64,000 nucleotides of DNA from positions 744,001 through 808,000 of the forward strand of contig JAHCKM010000001.1 in assembly GCA_026125795.1 (NCBI GenBank). The letters are read 5' to 3'. The notes under the pieces are model-generated. The model was not told the DNA's origin. It searched no databases and was given only the letters and a program-made list of their open reading frames with translations. Shown here in pieces: positions 53,752 through 63,143 of this stretch (positions are counted from its first letter, which is position 1; every line of letters begins with the position of its first letter). The position numbers and the translations under genes were made by a program. The stretch is from Burkholderiaceae bacterium (GTDB taxonomy: Bacteria; Pseudomonadota; Gammaproteobacteria; Burkholderiales; Burkholderiaceae_C).

Positions 53752-54816
53752 TCATTCGGCGCGGATGTTGCCTTCACGGATCACCTTGCCCCATTTCGCG
53801 CGGTCGGCCGCGATCAGCGCGGCGAGGTCCTGCGGCGACCCCGTGCCCGGTTCGGCATTGCCGGCGGTGATGCGCAGGCGGCCCGCGGCGCTTTCCAGCG
53901 CCTGCGTGACCTCGGCGTGCAGCCGGGCGACGATCGCCGGCGGCGTGCCCGCGGGGGCGAACAGCGCCACCCACGACACCACCTGATAGCCCGCGAGCCC
54001 TGCTTCCTCGAGCGTGGGGACGGCGGGCAGGCCGCTTGCCCGGCGCGGCCCGGTGACGGCCAGCGCGCGCAGCTTGCCCGCTTCGACGTGCGGCAGCGCC
54101 GGCGGCAGATTGCTGAACATCATCTGCACCTGCCCGCCGATCAGGTCGGAGAGCGCCGGCCCAGTGCCCTTGTACGGTACGTGCACGATGTCCACGCCCG
54201 CCAGCCGCTTGAACAGCTCGCCCGACAGGTGCTGCGACTGTCCGATGCCGGGCGACGCGAAGTGCAGCGTGCCCGGCTTGGCCCGCGCCAGGCGGATCAA
54301 CTCCTCCAGGCTGTGCGCCGGCACCGACGGATTGACCACGAGCACGTTGCCGAAGGTCGCCAGGATCTTGACGGGAACGAGATCGCGGTCGACTTCGTAG
54401 GGCACCTTGCCCTGCTGCAGCAGCGGCGTGATGACGATCGGACCGATGTTGCCGGCGAGGAGCGTGTAGCCGTCGGGCGCGGCCCTGGCGACGAGGTCGG
54501 TGCCGACGATGCCGCCGGCTCCCGCTTTGTGTTCCATGACCGCTGGCTGGCCCAAGGCAGCGCGGAAGCGTTCACCCAGCAGTTGCACGATGGTGTCGGT
54601 GAACCCGCCCGGCGCCGTGGGCACGATGATGCGGATCGGGCGCGCCGGGTAGTCCTCGGCGAACGTGCCTGTCGGCAGCGCGAGGGCGAGCAGGAGCGCG
54701 GCGAGCCGGAGTGATTTCCATCCCGGACGCGCGCGATGCCCGTGCCGATGACCAGGCCGGTGCGGGCGACGATCGCCGCCCTTGCTTTCGAGAGCCTTTC
54801 TGCTGAACACTTGCAT
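53752..54816 (-). CDS. Bug/TctC-family periplasmic binding protein
   Basis: 354 aa from ATG 54816, which has a GGGGGAC ribosome binding site. A basic 37-residue extension precedes the hydrophobic signal LRLAALLLALALPTGTFA, so the first residues are atypical but no other in-frame start fits. Core: YPARPIRIIVPTAPGGFTD, AAPDGYTLLAGN, VHVPYKGTGPALSDLIGGQ, LFAPAGTPPAI. First gene of the Bug-TauD-Bug operon, divergent from the alcohol dehydrogenase, with a palindrome between. Confidence 0.9.
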   Translation of the reverse strand: MQVFSRKALESKGGDRRPHRPGHRHGHRARPGWKSLRLAALLLALALPTGTFAEDYPARPIRIIVPTAPGGFTDTIVQLLGERFRAALGQPAVMEHKAGAGGIVGTDLVARAAPDGYTLLAGNIGPIVITPLLQQGKVPYEVDRDLVPVKILATFGNVLVVNPSVPAHSLEELIRLARAKPGTLHFASPGIGQSQHLSGELFKRLAGVDIVHVPYKGTGPALSDLIGGQVQMMFSNLPPALPHVEAGKLRALAVTGPRRASGLPAVPTLEEAGLAGYQVVSWVALFAPAGTPPAIVARLHAEVTQALESAAGRLRITAGNAEPGTGSPQDLAALIAADRAKWGKVIREGNIRAE

Positions 54817-54827
54817 GTCCCCCGGCC

Positions 54828-54846
54828 GAACGAGTGTTTGTTAGAG
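54828..54846 (-). promoter_or_regulatory. TetR-type operator candidate with 4-bp spacer
   Basis: On the minus strand CTCTAACAAACACTCGTTC: CAAAC-ACTC-GTTCG, i.e. the same CTCTAACAAAC left arm as at 32826 with a 4-bp spacer before the right arm. It lies between the divergent Bug and alcohol dehydrogenase genes and touches the Bug ribosome binding region. Confidence 0.45.
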
Positions 54847-54918
54847 TGCAGGATGCCACAGGTCGGACGGGCACGCCAGTCGTCTGCGCCCGTGGTCCAG
54901 CTTCGAAAGGGCATCCCC

Positions 54919-55947
54919 ATGCAGGCCATCGTCCTGGACGGCTACGGCGGCACCGAGCATCTGGTCGCGCGCAGCCTTCCCGATCCCGTGCCGCGCGAAG
55001 GCGAAGTGCTGGTGCGCCTGCGCGCCTGCGGCGTGTGCTACCACGACGTGATGGCGCGCCAGGGCCACTTTCCGCGCACGGCGCTGCCCGGCGTGATCGG
55101 CCACGAGATGGCGGGCGAGGTCGCCGCGCTCGGGCCGCGCAGCGCGGCGTTCGCGGTCGGCGAGCGCGTTGCGATCCTCATGAAGGACCACTGCGGCCAC
55201 TGCACGCAGTGCATCCGCGCACGAGACCACCTGTGCGAGAAGGGCGTGGGCCTGTACGGCGAGGCGGTGCCCGGCGGTTATGCCGAACGGGTGTGCGTTG
55301 CCGAGCGCGCGCTGGTGCGCATCCCCCACGGCGTGAGCTTCGAGCAGGCGGCGGTGGTGCCGTGCGCGCTCGGCACCGCCTACCACGGGCTCGAGCGCGT
55401 CGCCGCGGTTCGCCCCGGCGAGGCGGTGCTCGTCACCGGCGCCAGCGGCGGCGTCGGCATCCACGCCGTGCAGGTGGTGCGCATGCTCGGCGCGCGCACG
55501 ATCGCCGTCACGACCTCGGCCGCCAAACGCGACTTCCTGCTCGAGCACGGCGCAGACGAGGTCATCGTCAGCCCGGGGCTCGACTTCGCGGCCGAGGCGC
55601 GCCACCTCACCGGCGGCGCCGGCGTCGACGTGGTGTTCAACATCGTCGGCGAGATGGCCTGGGCCGCGGCGCTCAAGAGCATGGCCGTCGGCGCGCGGCA
55701 CGTCTTCGTCGGCAACCTGAACGCGGCGCCGGTGTCGCTGCGCCCGGCGCATGCCATCCTCAAGGAAATGGCCTTCCTCGGCACCGATGGCGTCACGCGT
55801 GCCGAGGTGCAGACGCTGCTCGAACTGGTGCGGCTCGGTCGCCTGAAGCCGGTGGTCGGCGGCAGCCTGCCGCTGGCCGAAGCCGCGCAGGCGCACCGCG
55901 CGATGGAGTCCCGCGAGGCCTGCGGGCGCCTCGTGCTGACGATGTAG
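54919..55947 (+). CDS. Zinc-dependent alcohol dehydrogenase (MDR superfamily)
   Basis: 342 aa. The catalytic zinc site includes Cys40 (RACGVCYHD) and His62/Glu63 (GHE); the structural zinc cysteines are Cys92, Cys95, Cys98 and Cys106. The cofactor loop is VTGASGGVGIHAVQ, which with no strong acid suggests possible NADP use. It oxidises an alcohol or reduces an aldehyde or ketone. First gene of a plus-strand operon with a CoA-transferase and an MFS exporter. Confidence 0.92.
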   Translation: MQAIVLDGYGGTEHLVARSLPDPVPREGEVLVRLRACGVCYHDVMARQGHFPRTALPGVIGHEMAGEVAALGPRSAAFAVGERVAILMKDHCGHCTQCIRARDHLCEKGVGLYGEAVPGGYAERVCVAERALVRIPHGVSFEQAAVVPCALGTAYHGLERVAAVRPGEAVLVTGASGGVGIHAVQVVRMLGARTIAVTTSAAKRDFLLEHGADEVIVSPGLDFAAEARHLTGGAGVDVVFNIVGEMAWAAALKSMAVGARHVFVGNLNAAPVSLRPAHAILKEMAFLGTDGVTRAEVQTLLELVRLGRLKPVVGGSLPLAEAAQAHRAMESREACGRLVLTM

Positions 55948-55965
55948 GTCCCGAGGATCGAGACC

Positions 55966-57192
55966 ATGACGACCCGCATGCTCGAAGGCATCCGCGTGCT
56001 GGACATGACGCGCATCCTGGCCGGACCGCTGGCCTGCCAGACCCTGGGCGACTACGGCGCCGAAGTGATCAAAGTCGAACGGCCCGGTGTCGGCGACGAC
56101 ACGCGCACGATGGGCGGCCCGTACCTCAGGGACGCGGCCGGCAAGGAGACCGGCGAGTCGACCACCTTCCTCGGCTTCAACCGCAACAAGCGCTCGATCA
56201 CCGTGGATCTGGCGCGGCCCGAGGGGCAGGCGCTGATCCGCGAGCTGGCGCAGAAGTCCGACGTGCTGGTCGAGAACTACAAGCTGGGCACGCTGAGCCG
56301 TTACGGGCTGGGCCACGAGGAGTTGTGCCGCCTCAACGCACGGCTCATCTACTGCTCGGTGACGGGCTTCGGCCAGGACGGGCCGTACGCGCGCCGCGCC
56401 GGCTACGACCCGATTTTCCAGGCGATGGGCGGCCTGATGAGCGTGACCGGCGAACGAGACGGGCGTCCCGGCGGCGGGCCGATGCGCGTCGGGCTGCCGA
56501 TCGTCGACCTGATGACCGGCATGCATGTCGTCTCCGCGATCCTCGCGGCGCTCTACCACCGCGACCGGGTTTCGGGCGTCGGTCAGTACATCGACGCGGC
56601 GCTGCTGGACGTGGAGGTGGCCATGCTCGCGCACCTGAACCTCGCCTACCTGGTCGGCGGCAAGGTGCCCCAGCGCTGGGGCAACGACAACCCGACGTTG
56701 GCGCCTTACCAGGTGCTGAACTGCAAGGGCGGCCGGATCATGGTATCGGTGGGCAACGACTACCAGTGGGGGAAGTTCTGCGCGGTGCTGGGCGTGCCGG
56801 AACTGGTGCACGACCCGCGCTTCGCCGGCAATGCCGGGCGCTTGCAGCACCGAGACGCGCTGGTGCCGCTGCTGGAGGCGGCGCTGGCGCGCGAGGACGG
56901 CGAGCACTGGAGCGATGCGCTCGAGGACGCGGGCGTGGGTTGCGGGCCGATCAACGACGTGCCTGCCGCGCTGGCGGACCCGCACGTGCGCCATCGCGCG
57001 ATGCGCATCGACGTGCCGCATCCGCTGGCCGGAACGATGCCGATGATCCGCAACCCGATGCGCCTGTCCGACACGCCGCCCGAGCACCGCGCGCCGCCGC
57101 TGCTCGGCGCCGACACGCGCGAGGTGCTGATGCAACTCCTGGGCAAGACGGCGGCCCAATGCGACGGGCTGGCGCAGCAAGGCGTGATCTGA
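55966..57192 (+). CDS. Family III CoA-transferase (CaiB/BaiF)
   Basis: 408 aa. GIRVLDMTRILAGPLACQTL and GAEVIKVERPGVGDDTR form the CoA-binding N-terminal region; the nucleophile is Asp181 in LPIVDLMTGM; GQYIDAALLDVEVA follows. SuccCoA-dependent dicarboxylate CoA-transferases share this form (TTFLGFNRNKRSI). It starts 18 bp after the alcohol dehydrogenase and overlaps the MFS gene by 34 bases. Confidence 0.93.
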   Translation: MTTRMLEGIRVLDMTRILAGPLACQTLGDYGAEVIKVERPGVGDDTRTMGGPYLRDAAGKETGESTTFLGFNRNKRSITVDLARPEGQALIRELAQKSDVLVENYKLGTLSRYGLGHEELCRLNARLIYCSVTGFGQDGPYARRAGYDPIFQAMGGLMSVTGERDGRPGGGPMRVGLPIVDLMTGMHVVSAILAALYHRDRVSGVGQYIDAALLDVEVAMLAHLNLAYLVGGKVPQRWGNDNPTLAPYQVLNCKGGRIMVSVGNDYQWGKFCAVLGVPELVHDPRFAGNAGRLQHRDALVPLLEAALAREDGEHWSDALEDAGVGCGPINDVPAALADPHVRHRAMRIDVPHPLAGTMPMIRNPMRLSDTPPEHRAPPLLGADTREVLMQLLGKTAAQCDGLAQQGVI

Positions 57193-58580
57193 CCGGCCCT
57201 TCTGACGCTTCAGCCGCCTCGGCCGACGGCCTGCCGCTGCCGCGCCGGGTCTGGGCGGTCGTCACGCTGGCGCTTGGCATCACGCTGGCGGTGCTCGACA
57301 GCAGCATCGCCAACGTCGCGCTGCCCACCATCGCGGGCCGGCTCGGCGTCTCGGCCGCGCAGTCGGTGTGGATCGTCAATGCCTACCAGCTCACCGTCGC
57401 GGCGTGCCTGCTGCCGCTGGCGCAGCTGGGCGAGATCGTCGGCTTCCGCCGCGTCTATTTCGCCGGGCTGGCGGTGTTCGTCGCGGGCGCTTTCAGTTGC
57501 GCGCTCGCGCCCTCGCTGCCGTGGCTGGTGGCGGCGCGCGTGCTGCTCGGCCTGGGCGGCGCCGGCATCATGAGCGTCAGCACGTCGCTGGTGAGCCTGA
57601 CGTACCCGCGCAGCATGCTCGGGCGTGCCGTCGGCATCAACGCGATGGTGGTGGCCGCCGGCACCGCGCTCGGCCCGGGCATCGCCGGCGCGGTGCTGTC
57701 CGTCGCCGACTGGCCGTGGCTGTTCGCCATCTACGTGCCGATCGGGCTCGCCGCGTTGGCGATCGGGCGCCGCGTGCTCCCCGCCAGTCTGCGCGCCCCG
57801 CATCGGTTCGACCCCGCTGCAGCCCTTCTCAATGCGGTGACGCTGTGCCTGGTGATCGTCGCCCTCGACGGTGCAGGCCGCGGAACGGACGCCTGGGTGG
57901 TCGGCGCGCAGCTGTGCCTCGCGCTGCTGCTGGGCGCGCTGCTCGTGCGCCGCGAGCTGCGCTCGCCGCATCCTCTGTTGCCGGTGGACCTGCTGCGCAT
58001 CCCGGCCTTCGGCTTGTCGGTCGGCGGGTCGATGGCTGCCTTCACGGCGCATGCGATGGCCTACATCGCGCTGCCGTTCTTCTTCCACGACGTGATGCGC
58101 AAGTCGCCGGGCGAGATCGGCCTGCTGATGACGCCCTGGGCCGCGGTGATCGTGCTCGTCGCGCCGCTTGCCGGTCGGCTGTCGGACCGGCACCCTGCCG
58201 GGGTGCTGGGGGGCTTGGGCATGCCCCTGCTGGCGGCGGGTCTTGCGGCGCTTGCGCTGCTGCCCGCGCAGGCGCATGCCGCCGACATCGTGTGGCGGGT
58301 GACGCTGTGCGGGATCGGCTTCGGCCTGTTCCAGACCCCGAACAACCGCACGATGATCGCCTCCGCCCCCCTGCATCGGCGCGGAGGCGCCAGCGGCATG
58401 CAGGCCACGGCGCGGGTCTTCGGCCAGGTGCTAGGCGCCGCCTTCATGGCTCTGGCATTTCAACTGCTGGGCGATGGCGGCGCGACCGCGGCGCTGTGGG
58501 CCGCGGCACTGTGCGCGCTACTGGCGGGCGCTGCGAGCGTGCTGCGTCTGCGCCGCCGTGCGCCTGCGCAAAACCAATGA
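57159..58580 (+). CDS. MFS transporter of the DHA2 (EmrB/QacA) family, 14 helices
   Basis: 473 aa. ATG 57159 is the only ATG near the first helix and lies inside the CoA-transferase gene. DHA2 motifs are visible: LDSSIANVALPTIA in helix 1, WIVNAYQLTVAACL in helix 2, LGLGGAGIMSVSTS, and the motif-C-like GTALGPGIAGAVL. It probably exports a drug or pathway intermediate by proton antiport. The gene ends 65 bp before a convergent Bug gene; a short palindromic GC stretch lies between. Confidence 0.9.
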   Translation: MRRAGAARRDLTGPSDASAASADGLPLPRRVWAVVTLALGITLAVLDSSIANVALPTIAGRLGVSAAQSVWIVNAYQLTVAACLLPLAQLGEIVGFRRVYFAGLAVFVAGAFSCALAPSLPWLVAARVLLGLGGAGIMSVSTSLVSLTYPRSMLGRAVGINAMVVAAGTALGPGIAGAVLSVADWPWLFAIYVPIGLAALAIGRRVLPASLRAPHRFDPAAALLNAVTLCLVIVALDGAGRGTDAWVVGAQLCLALLLGALLVRRELRSPHPLLPVDLLRIPAFGLSVGGSMAAFTAHAMAYIALPFFFHDVMRKSPGEIGLLMTPWAAVIVLVAPLAGRLSDRHPAGVLGGLGMPLLAAGLAALALLPAQAHAADIVWRVTLCGIGFGLFQTPNNRTMIASAPLHRRGGASGMQATARVFGQVLGAAFMALAFQLLGDGGATAALWAAALCALLAGAASVLRLRRRAPAQNQ

Positions 58581-58645
58581 AGGCCTTCTCGGCCACCTGC
58601 TTGCGCCGGTGCCCGCGCCCGCCGGCGGGCGGCGGCCTCGCCCGT

Positions 58646-59620
58646 TCAGTCCAGCTTGATGCCGGCTTCGGCGACGATCTTGCGGTAGCGCGGCACCTCC
58701 CGCTCGACGAAGCGAGTGAAGTCGTCGGCCGAACCGAACCCGTTCTGCACGCCGAGCTCGGCGAGCTTCGCGGTGCTGCGTTGCATCGCCGCGCTCATGG
58801 CGGCATGCAGCCGCGCCATCACCGCGTCGGGCGTGCCGGCCGGTGCGGCCAGGCCGAACCACCCGAGCGGCACCTCGAGGCCCTTGATGCCCAGCTCGGA
58901 CAAGGTCGGCACGTCGGGAAGCTCCCGCATGCGCTCCGTCCCCGTCACCGCCAAGCCCTTCAGGCGGCCGGCGCGAACGAACGGGCCGAGCGTCGTCTGC
59001 GGGTCCATCATCATGTTCACGTGCCCGGCGACCAGATCGTTCACCGCCGGCGAACTGCCCTTGTAGGGGACGTGCCGGGTGGCGATGCCCGCTGCCTTCT
59101 TCATGAGCTCCGCGGTCAAGTGGCTCGCCGTTCCGTTGCCGGGCGAGGCGATGGTCAGCATCTCGGGCGCGGCCTTCGCGCGCGCGAGCATGCCCGCGAA
59201 GTCGCCGAACGGCGCGCTCGGGTGAGACGCCAGCACGTAGTGCGTGAAACCGATGAGGCCGATGTGGCGGTAGTCCTTCACCGGGTCGTAGGCAATCTGC
59301 GGCATGAGGGCGACGTTGATGATCGCCGAGCTGCCCACGTAGACGATCGTGTAGCCGTCGGGGGGCGCTGCTTTCGCCCGCGCCATGCCGATCGTGGCGC
59401 CCGCGCCCGGGACGTTGTCGACGTTGACCGGCTGGTTCAGGTGGGCGGCCATTCCCGCAGCCAGCTCGCGGCACAACGCGTCGCTGAAGCTTCCCGCCGA
59501 GTACGGGACAATCATGCGGATCGGGCGCGACGGGAAGTCGTCGGCGCCGAAGGCCTTTCCGCAGCACATGACGGCGAACGCGAGCAGGGCGCCGAACAGC
59601 CGAGGGGCGATGGCGGGCAT
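58646..59620 (-). CDS. Bug/TctC-family periplasmic binding protein
   Basis: 324 aa from ATG 59620 (GGAGAC upstream), signal peptide ending CGKAFGA. Core: FPSRPIRMIVPYSAGSFSD, PVNVDNVPGAGATIG, PPDGYTIVYVGS, HVPYKGSSPAVNDLVAGH, GLAAPAGTPDAV. It is divergent from the acyl-CoA dehydrogenase at 59713 with a 92-bp shared promoter region. Confidence 0.92.
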   Translation of the reverse strand: MPAIAPRLFGALLAFAVMCCGKAFGADDFPSRPIRMIVPYSAGSFSDALCRELAAGMAAHLNQPVNVDNVPGAGATIGMARAKAAPPDGYTIVYVGSSAIINVALMPQIAYDPVKDYRHIGLIGFTHYVLASHPSAPFGDFAGMLARAKAAPEMLTIASPGNGTASHLTAELMKKAAGIATRHVPYKGSSPAVNDLVAGHVNMMMDPQTTLGPFVRAGRLKGLAVTGTERMRELPDVPTLSELGIKGLEVPLGWFGLAAPAGTPDAVMARLHAAMSAAMQRSTAKLAELGVQNGFGSADDFTRFVEREVPRYRKIVAEAGIKLD

Positions 59621-59712
59621 GGGGATGTCTCCTTGTCTTTCGGGGTGGGAACAATGACTATGACGCAAACAGGAACAACCATGGCACGGACCGAAGCTTC
59701 GCGGACCTTCCC

Positions 59713-60879
59713 ATGAGCATCGACTTCACGCCCGAACAGCAGCAGATCCGAGACGGGGTCGCGAAGCTGTGCGCAGGCTTCGGCGACGACTACTGGCTCG
59801 AGCGCGACCGCGACGGGCACTTCCCCGAAGACTTCTGCCGCGCCATCGCCGACCACGGCTACATGGGCATCGCCATGCCGGTCGAATACGGCGGCTCCGG
59901 GCTCGGCATCGCCGAGGCAGCAATCCTCACGCAGGCGATCTCGCAGTCGGGCGCCGGCAACGGCGGCGTCTCGTCGGTCAGCTTGGCGATTTTCGGCCTG
60001 AACCCGGTCGTGCGTTTCGGCACCGAAGAGCAGAAGCGGCGCATGCTGCCGCCGATCATCGGGCGCCGGGACATCGCCTGCTTCGGCGTCACCGAGCCGA
60101 ACACCGGGCTCGACACGACGCAGCTGAAGACGCGCGCCGTGCGACGCGGCGACCGCTACGTGGTGAACGGCCGGAAGATCTGGATCTCGACGGCGCAGCA
60201 GGCCAACAAGATCCTGCTGATCGCGCGCACCACCGCGGAGGAGGACTGCGCGCGGCCGATCGACGGCCTCAGCCTCTTCTACGCCGACCTCGACCGCAGC
60301 AAGGTCGAAATGCGCGTCATCGACAAGATGGGCCGCAAGTGCGTCGACTCCAACGAGCTGTTCATCGACGGCCTCGAGATCCCGGTGGAGAACCGCATCG
60401 GCGAGGAGGGCAAGGGTTTCCGCTACCTGCTGCATGGCCTCAACCCCGAGCGGATCCTGATCGCTGCCGGGCTCGTCGGGCTGGGCCGTGCGGCACTGCG
60501 CCGCGCGACCGACTACGCCAACCAGCGCGTCGTCTTCGGTAGGCCGATCGGCCAGAATCAGGCGATCCAGCATCCACTGGCGCGGAGCTGGGCCGAACTC
60601 GAAGCGGCCAACCTGATGGCCTTCCGCGCCGCCCGGCTCTACGACCGCGGCGACGAATGCGCAGCGCAGGCCAACGCCGCCAAGTTCCTCGCCGGCGAGG
60701 CGGCCTTCGACGCCTGCACCAACGCCGTGATGACGCACGGCGGCATGGGCTACGCCAAGGAGTTCCATGTCGAGCGCTACCTGCGCGAGGTGCTGATCCA
60801 CCGCATCGCGCCGATCACGCCGCACCTCATCCTCTGCCACATCGCCGAGAAGGTGCTCGGGTTGCCGAAGTCGTACTGA
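59713..60879 (+). CDS. Acyl-CoA dehydrogenase
   Basis: A 388-aa protein closely resembling the one at 7686 in motifs: CFGVTEPNTGLDTT, NGRKIWISTAQQANK and the catalytic segment HGGMGYAKEFHVER with Glu. It ends TGATG with the next gene, a CoA-transferase, so activation and dehydrogenation are coupled. It probably acts on a short or branched acyl-CoA. Confidence 0.93.
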   Translation: MSIDFTPEQQQIRDGVAKLCAGFGDDYWLERDRDGHFPEDFCRAIADHGYMGIAMPVEYGGSGLGIAEAAILTQAISQSGAGNGGVSSVSLAIFGLNPVVRFGTEEQKRRMLPPIIGRRDIACFGVTEPNTGLDTTQLKTRAVRRGDRYVVNGRKIWISTAQQANKILLIARTTAEEDCARPIDGLSLFYADLDRSKVEMRVIDKMGRKCVDSNELFIDGLEIPVENRIGEEGKGFRYLLHGLNPERILIAAGLVGLGRAALRRATDYANQRVVFGRPIGQNQAIQHPLARSWAELEAANLMAFRAARLYDRGDECAAQANAAKFLAGEAAFDACTNAVMTHGGMGYAKEFHVERYLREVLIHRIAPITPHLILCHIAEKVLGLPKSY

Positions 60880-62093
60880 TGGCCGGACCGCTTGCCGGCA
60901 TCCGCGTCGTCGATCTGTCGACGATGCTGATGGCGCCCTACGTCACGCAGATCCTCGGCGACATGGGCGCCGACGTCGTCAAGGTCGAATCGCCCGCAGG
61001 CGATGCGGTTCGCGGCGTCGGCCCGCTGCGCCATCCGGGCATGGGGGCGATCTTCCTCAATGCCAATCGCAGCAAGCGCAGCCTCGTGCTCGACCTCAAG
61101 CAGGCCGAGGGGCTGGCGGCGCTCGACGCGCTCGTCGCGCGCGCCGACGTGTTCGTCTGCAACCTGCGCCCGCACACCATGACGCGGCTCGGCATGGGCT
61201 ACGAGCGCGCCGCGGCGCACAACCCCGCGCTGATCTACGCGGCGCTCTACGGCTACGCCGAGGCCGGGCCGTACGGGGCCAAGCCGGCGTTCGACGACCT
61301 CATCCAGGGCGCGGTCGCCGTGCCCTGGCTGGCGCACATGGCCGACGGCCGAGAGCCGGCCTACGCGCCGACCGCGATCGTCGACCGCGGTGTCGCGCTG
61401 TGGGCCGTCGGGCAGATCAACGCGGCACTGTTCCATCGCAGCCGCAGCGGCCAGGGACAGAAGATCGACATCCCGATGTTCGAGATGATGGCCTCGTTCG
61501 TGCTGGGCGACCATCTGGCCGGCGAGACCTTCGATCCGCCGCTCGGCCCGGCGGGCTATGCGCGCATGCTCAACCCCGAGCGCCGCCCGTACCGCACGCT
61601 CGACGGCTACGTTTGCGCGATGATCTACACCGATCGGCACTGGCGCGCGTTCTTCCGTGCCCTCGGGCGCGAGGCCGATTTCGAGGGCGACCCCCGCTAC
61701 CGCAGCATGACGACGCGCGCCGAGCACATCCGCGACATCTACCGCGACCTGTCGGAGCTGATGCGCACGCGCACGACGGCGCAGTGGCTCGAGCTGTTCG
61801 AGCGCGCCGACGTCCCCGCGATGCCGCTCCACACGCCGGCGACGCTGATCGACGACGAGCACCTGCGCCGCACCGGCTTCTTCGCCTTCGCCGAGCATCC
61901 GAGCGAGGGCCGCATCCGCCAGATGCGCTACCCGAGCGCGTGGTCGGCGACACAGCCGCAGCCCGGGCGGCCGGCACCGCGTCTGGGCGAACAGAGCGCC
62001 GAGGTGCTGCGCGAAATCGGCTACGACGACGAGCGCATCCGGGCGCTGGTCGCCGCCGGCGTGACGGCGTGCGCTCCGCACCCTGCAACCTGA
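60879..62093 (+). CDS. Family III CoA-transferase (CaiB/BaiF)
   Basis: 404 aa, with its ATG sharing a base with the preceding stop. N-terminal GIRVVDLSTMLMAPYVTQIL and GADVVKVESPAGD, nucleophile Asp169 in TAIVDRGVAL, GQKIDIPMFEMMASF. It is the third member of the family in the window and the most diverged in the region before the Asp. It converges with the Bug/TauD pseudogene. Confidence 0.93.
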   Translation: MAGPLAGIRVVDLSTMLMAPYVTQILGDMGADVVKVESPAGDAVRGVGPLRHPGMGAIFLNANRSKRSLVLDLKQAEGLAALDALVARADVFVCNLRPHTMTRLGMGYERAAAHNPALIYAALYGYAEAGPYGAKPAFDDLIQGAVAVPWLAHMADGREPAYAPTAIVDRGVALWAVGQINAALFHRSRSGQGQKIDIPMFEMMASFVLGDHLAGETFDPPLGPAGYARMLNPERRPYRTLDGYVCAMIYTDRHWRAFFRALGREADFEGDPRYRSMTTRAEHIRDIYRDLSELMRTRTTAQWLELFERADVPAMPLHTPATLIDDEHLRRTGFFAFAEHPSEGRIRQMRYPSAWSATQPQPGRPAPRLGEQSAEVLREIGYDDERIRALVAAGVTACAPHPAT

Positions 62094-62155
62094 TGCGACG
62101 TGGTCGGCTGCGTCGACCCGCCGGCCGGCGGCGCGCCGCAGCCGCGGGACGAGCC

Positions 62156-63100
62156 TCAGGCCGCCGCCTCGTACAGCGCACCGCTCGGCTCGCCCAGAAC
62201 CGTCGTGCGGTGCATGTGGCGGTGCGTGCCGGGCACGCGGTCGCGCAGTGCCTGGTGCATCGTGCTGCGGTTGTCCCACATGATCAGGTCGCCGGGCCGC
62301 CAATGGTGGCGGTAGGTGAATTCGGGACGCACCGAGTGCGCGAACAGGTACTGCAGGACGCCCCGGCTTTCCTCGCGCGTCATGCCGGCGATGTGCGTCG
62401 TCGTGCCCTCGCCGACGTAGAGCGCCAGACGCCCGGTCTCGGGGTGGCGCCGGACCATCGGCTGCGTCACCGGCGGGTTGACGTCGATCAGCGCCTTCAT
62501 CGTCGCCGGGTCGCGGCTGCCGGCGGTGTCGTGGATCGCCCAGGCATAGCTGTGGACGGCGTGAAGCGGGCGATCATCTTCTTCATGCCCTCTCACAGCG
62601 CCTCGTGCGCCAGGTACATGTTGGTGAAACGCGTGTCGCCGCCGATTTCCGGGATCTCGACGCAATACAGCAGCGAGCCGGTCGTCGGGCGCGTGGTGTA
62701 CGACAGGTCTGAGTGCCAGTTGACGCCGGTCTCGCGCGTGCTCGACGGCGTGCTGGGGGGCGAAGTCGTTGACCGGATCGTAGGGCAGCGTACTGAACAA
62801 GCTGGAATTGACGCCGTGGGTGGCGCTGCTGCCGAGCACGATCGTGTATCCGACGGGGGGCGACTTGGCGAGCAGGTCGGCTCCGAGCACGCCGTTCGCC
62901 CCGGGACGGTTGTCGACGACAACGGGCTCCCCGGACCTGGCCAGTCGTTCGGCGACGAGCCGTACCACCACATCCGAGCTGCTGCCCACAGCAAACGGGA
63001 CGATGGGGCGAATCGGCCTCGATGGATAGGACTAACCGCTCGCACCCAGTGGGAGTGCGAGCACGAGAGCCGCCAGCAGGCCTTGAAACCAGTTGGTCAT
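62156..63100 (-). pseudogene. Chimeric pseudogene: Bug N-terminal part joined to TauD C-terminal part
   Basis: From ATG 63100 a Bug gene starts (signal LLAALVLALPLGASG), is stopped by TAG at 63032-63034, and then reads SYPSRPIRPIVPFAVGSSSD and SGEPVVVDNRPGANGVLGAD up to LPYDPVNDFAP near 62760. There it switches to TauD sequence: TGVNWHSDLSY (HxD motif), LLYCVEIPEIGGDTRFTN, an in-frame TGA at 62593-62595, a further frameshift, and the intact tail with WDNRSTMHQALRD. The junction removes the Bug C-terminus and the TauD N-terminus. Confidence 0.85.
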
Positions 63101-63143
63101 ACGGTTCCTCCGACGGTCCATCGCCGCCCCGCGCGCCCACGGA

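Noticed and set aside
58600-58645. GC palindrome (CGCCCGCCGGCGGGCG) between convergent MFS and Bug genes
   Set aside because: There is no loop and no T-tract; such palindromes are frequent at this GC content, so it is not called a terminator.
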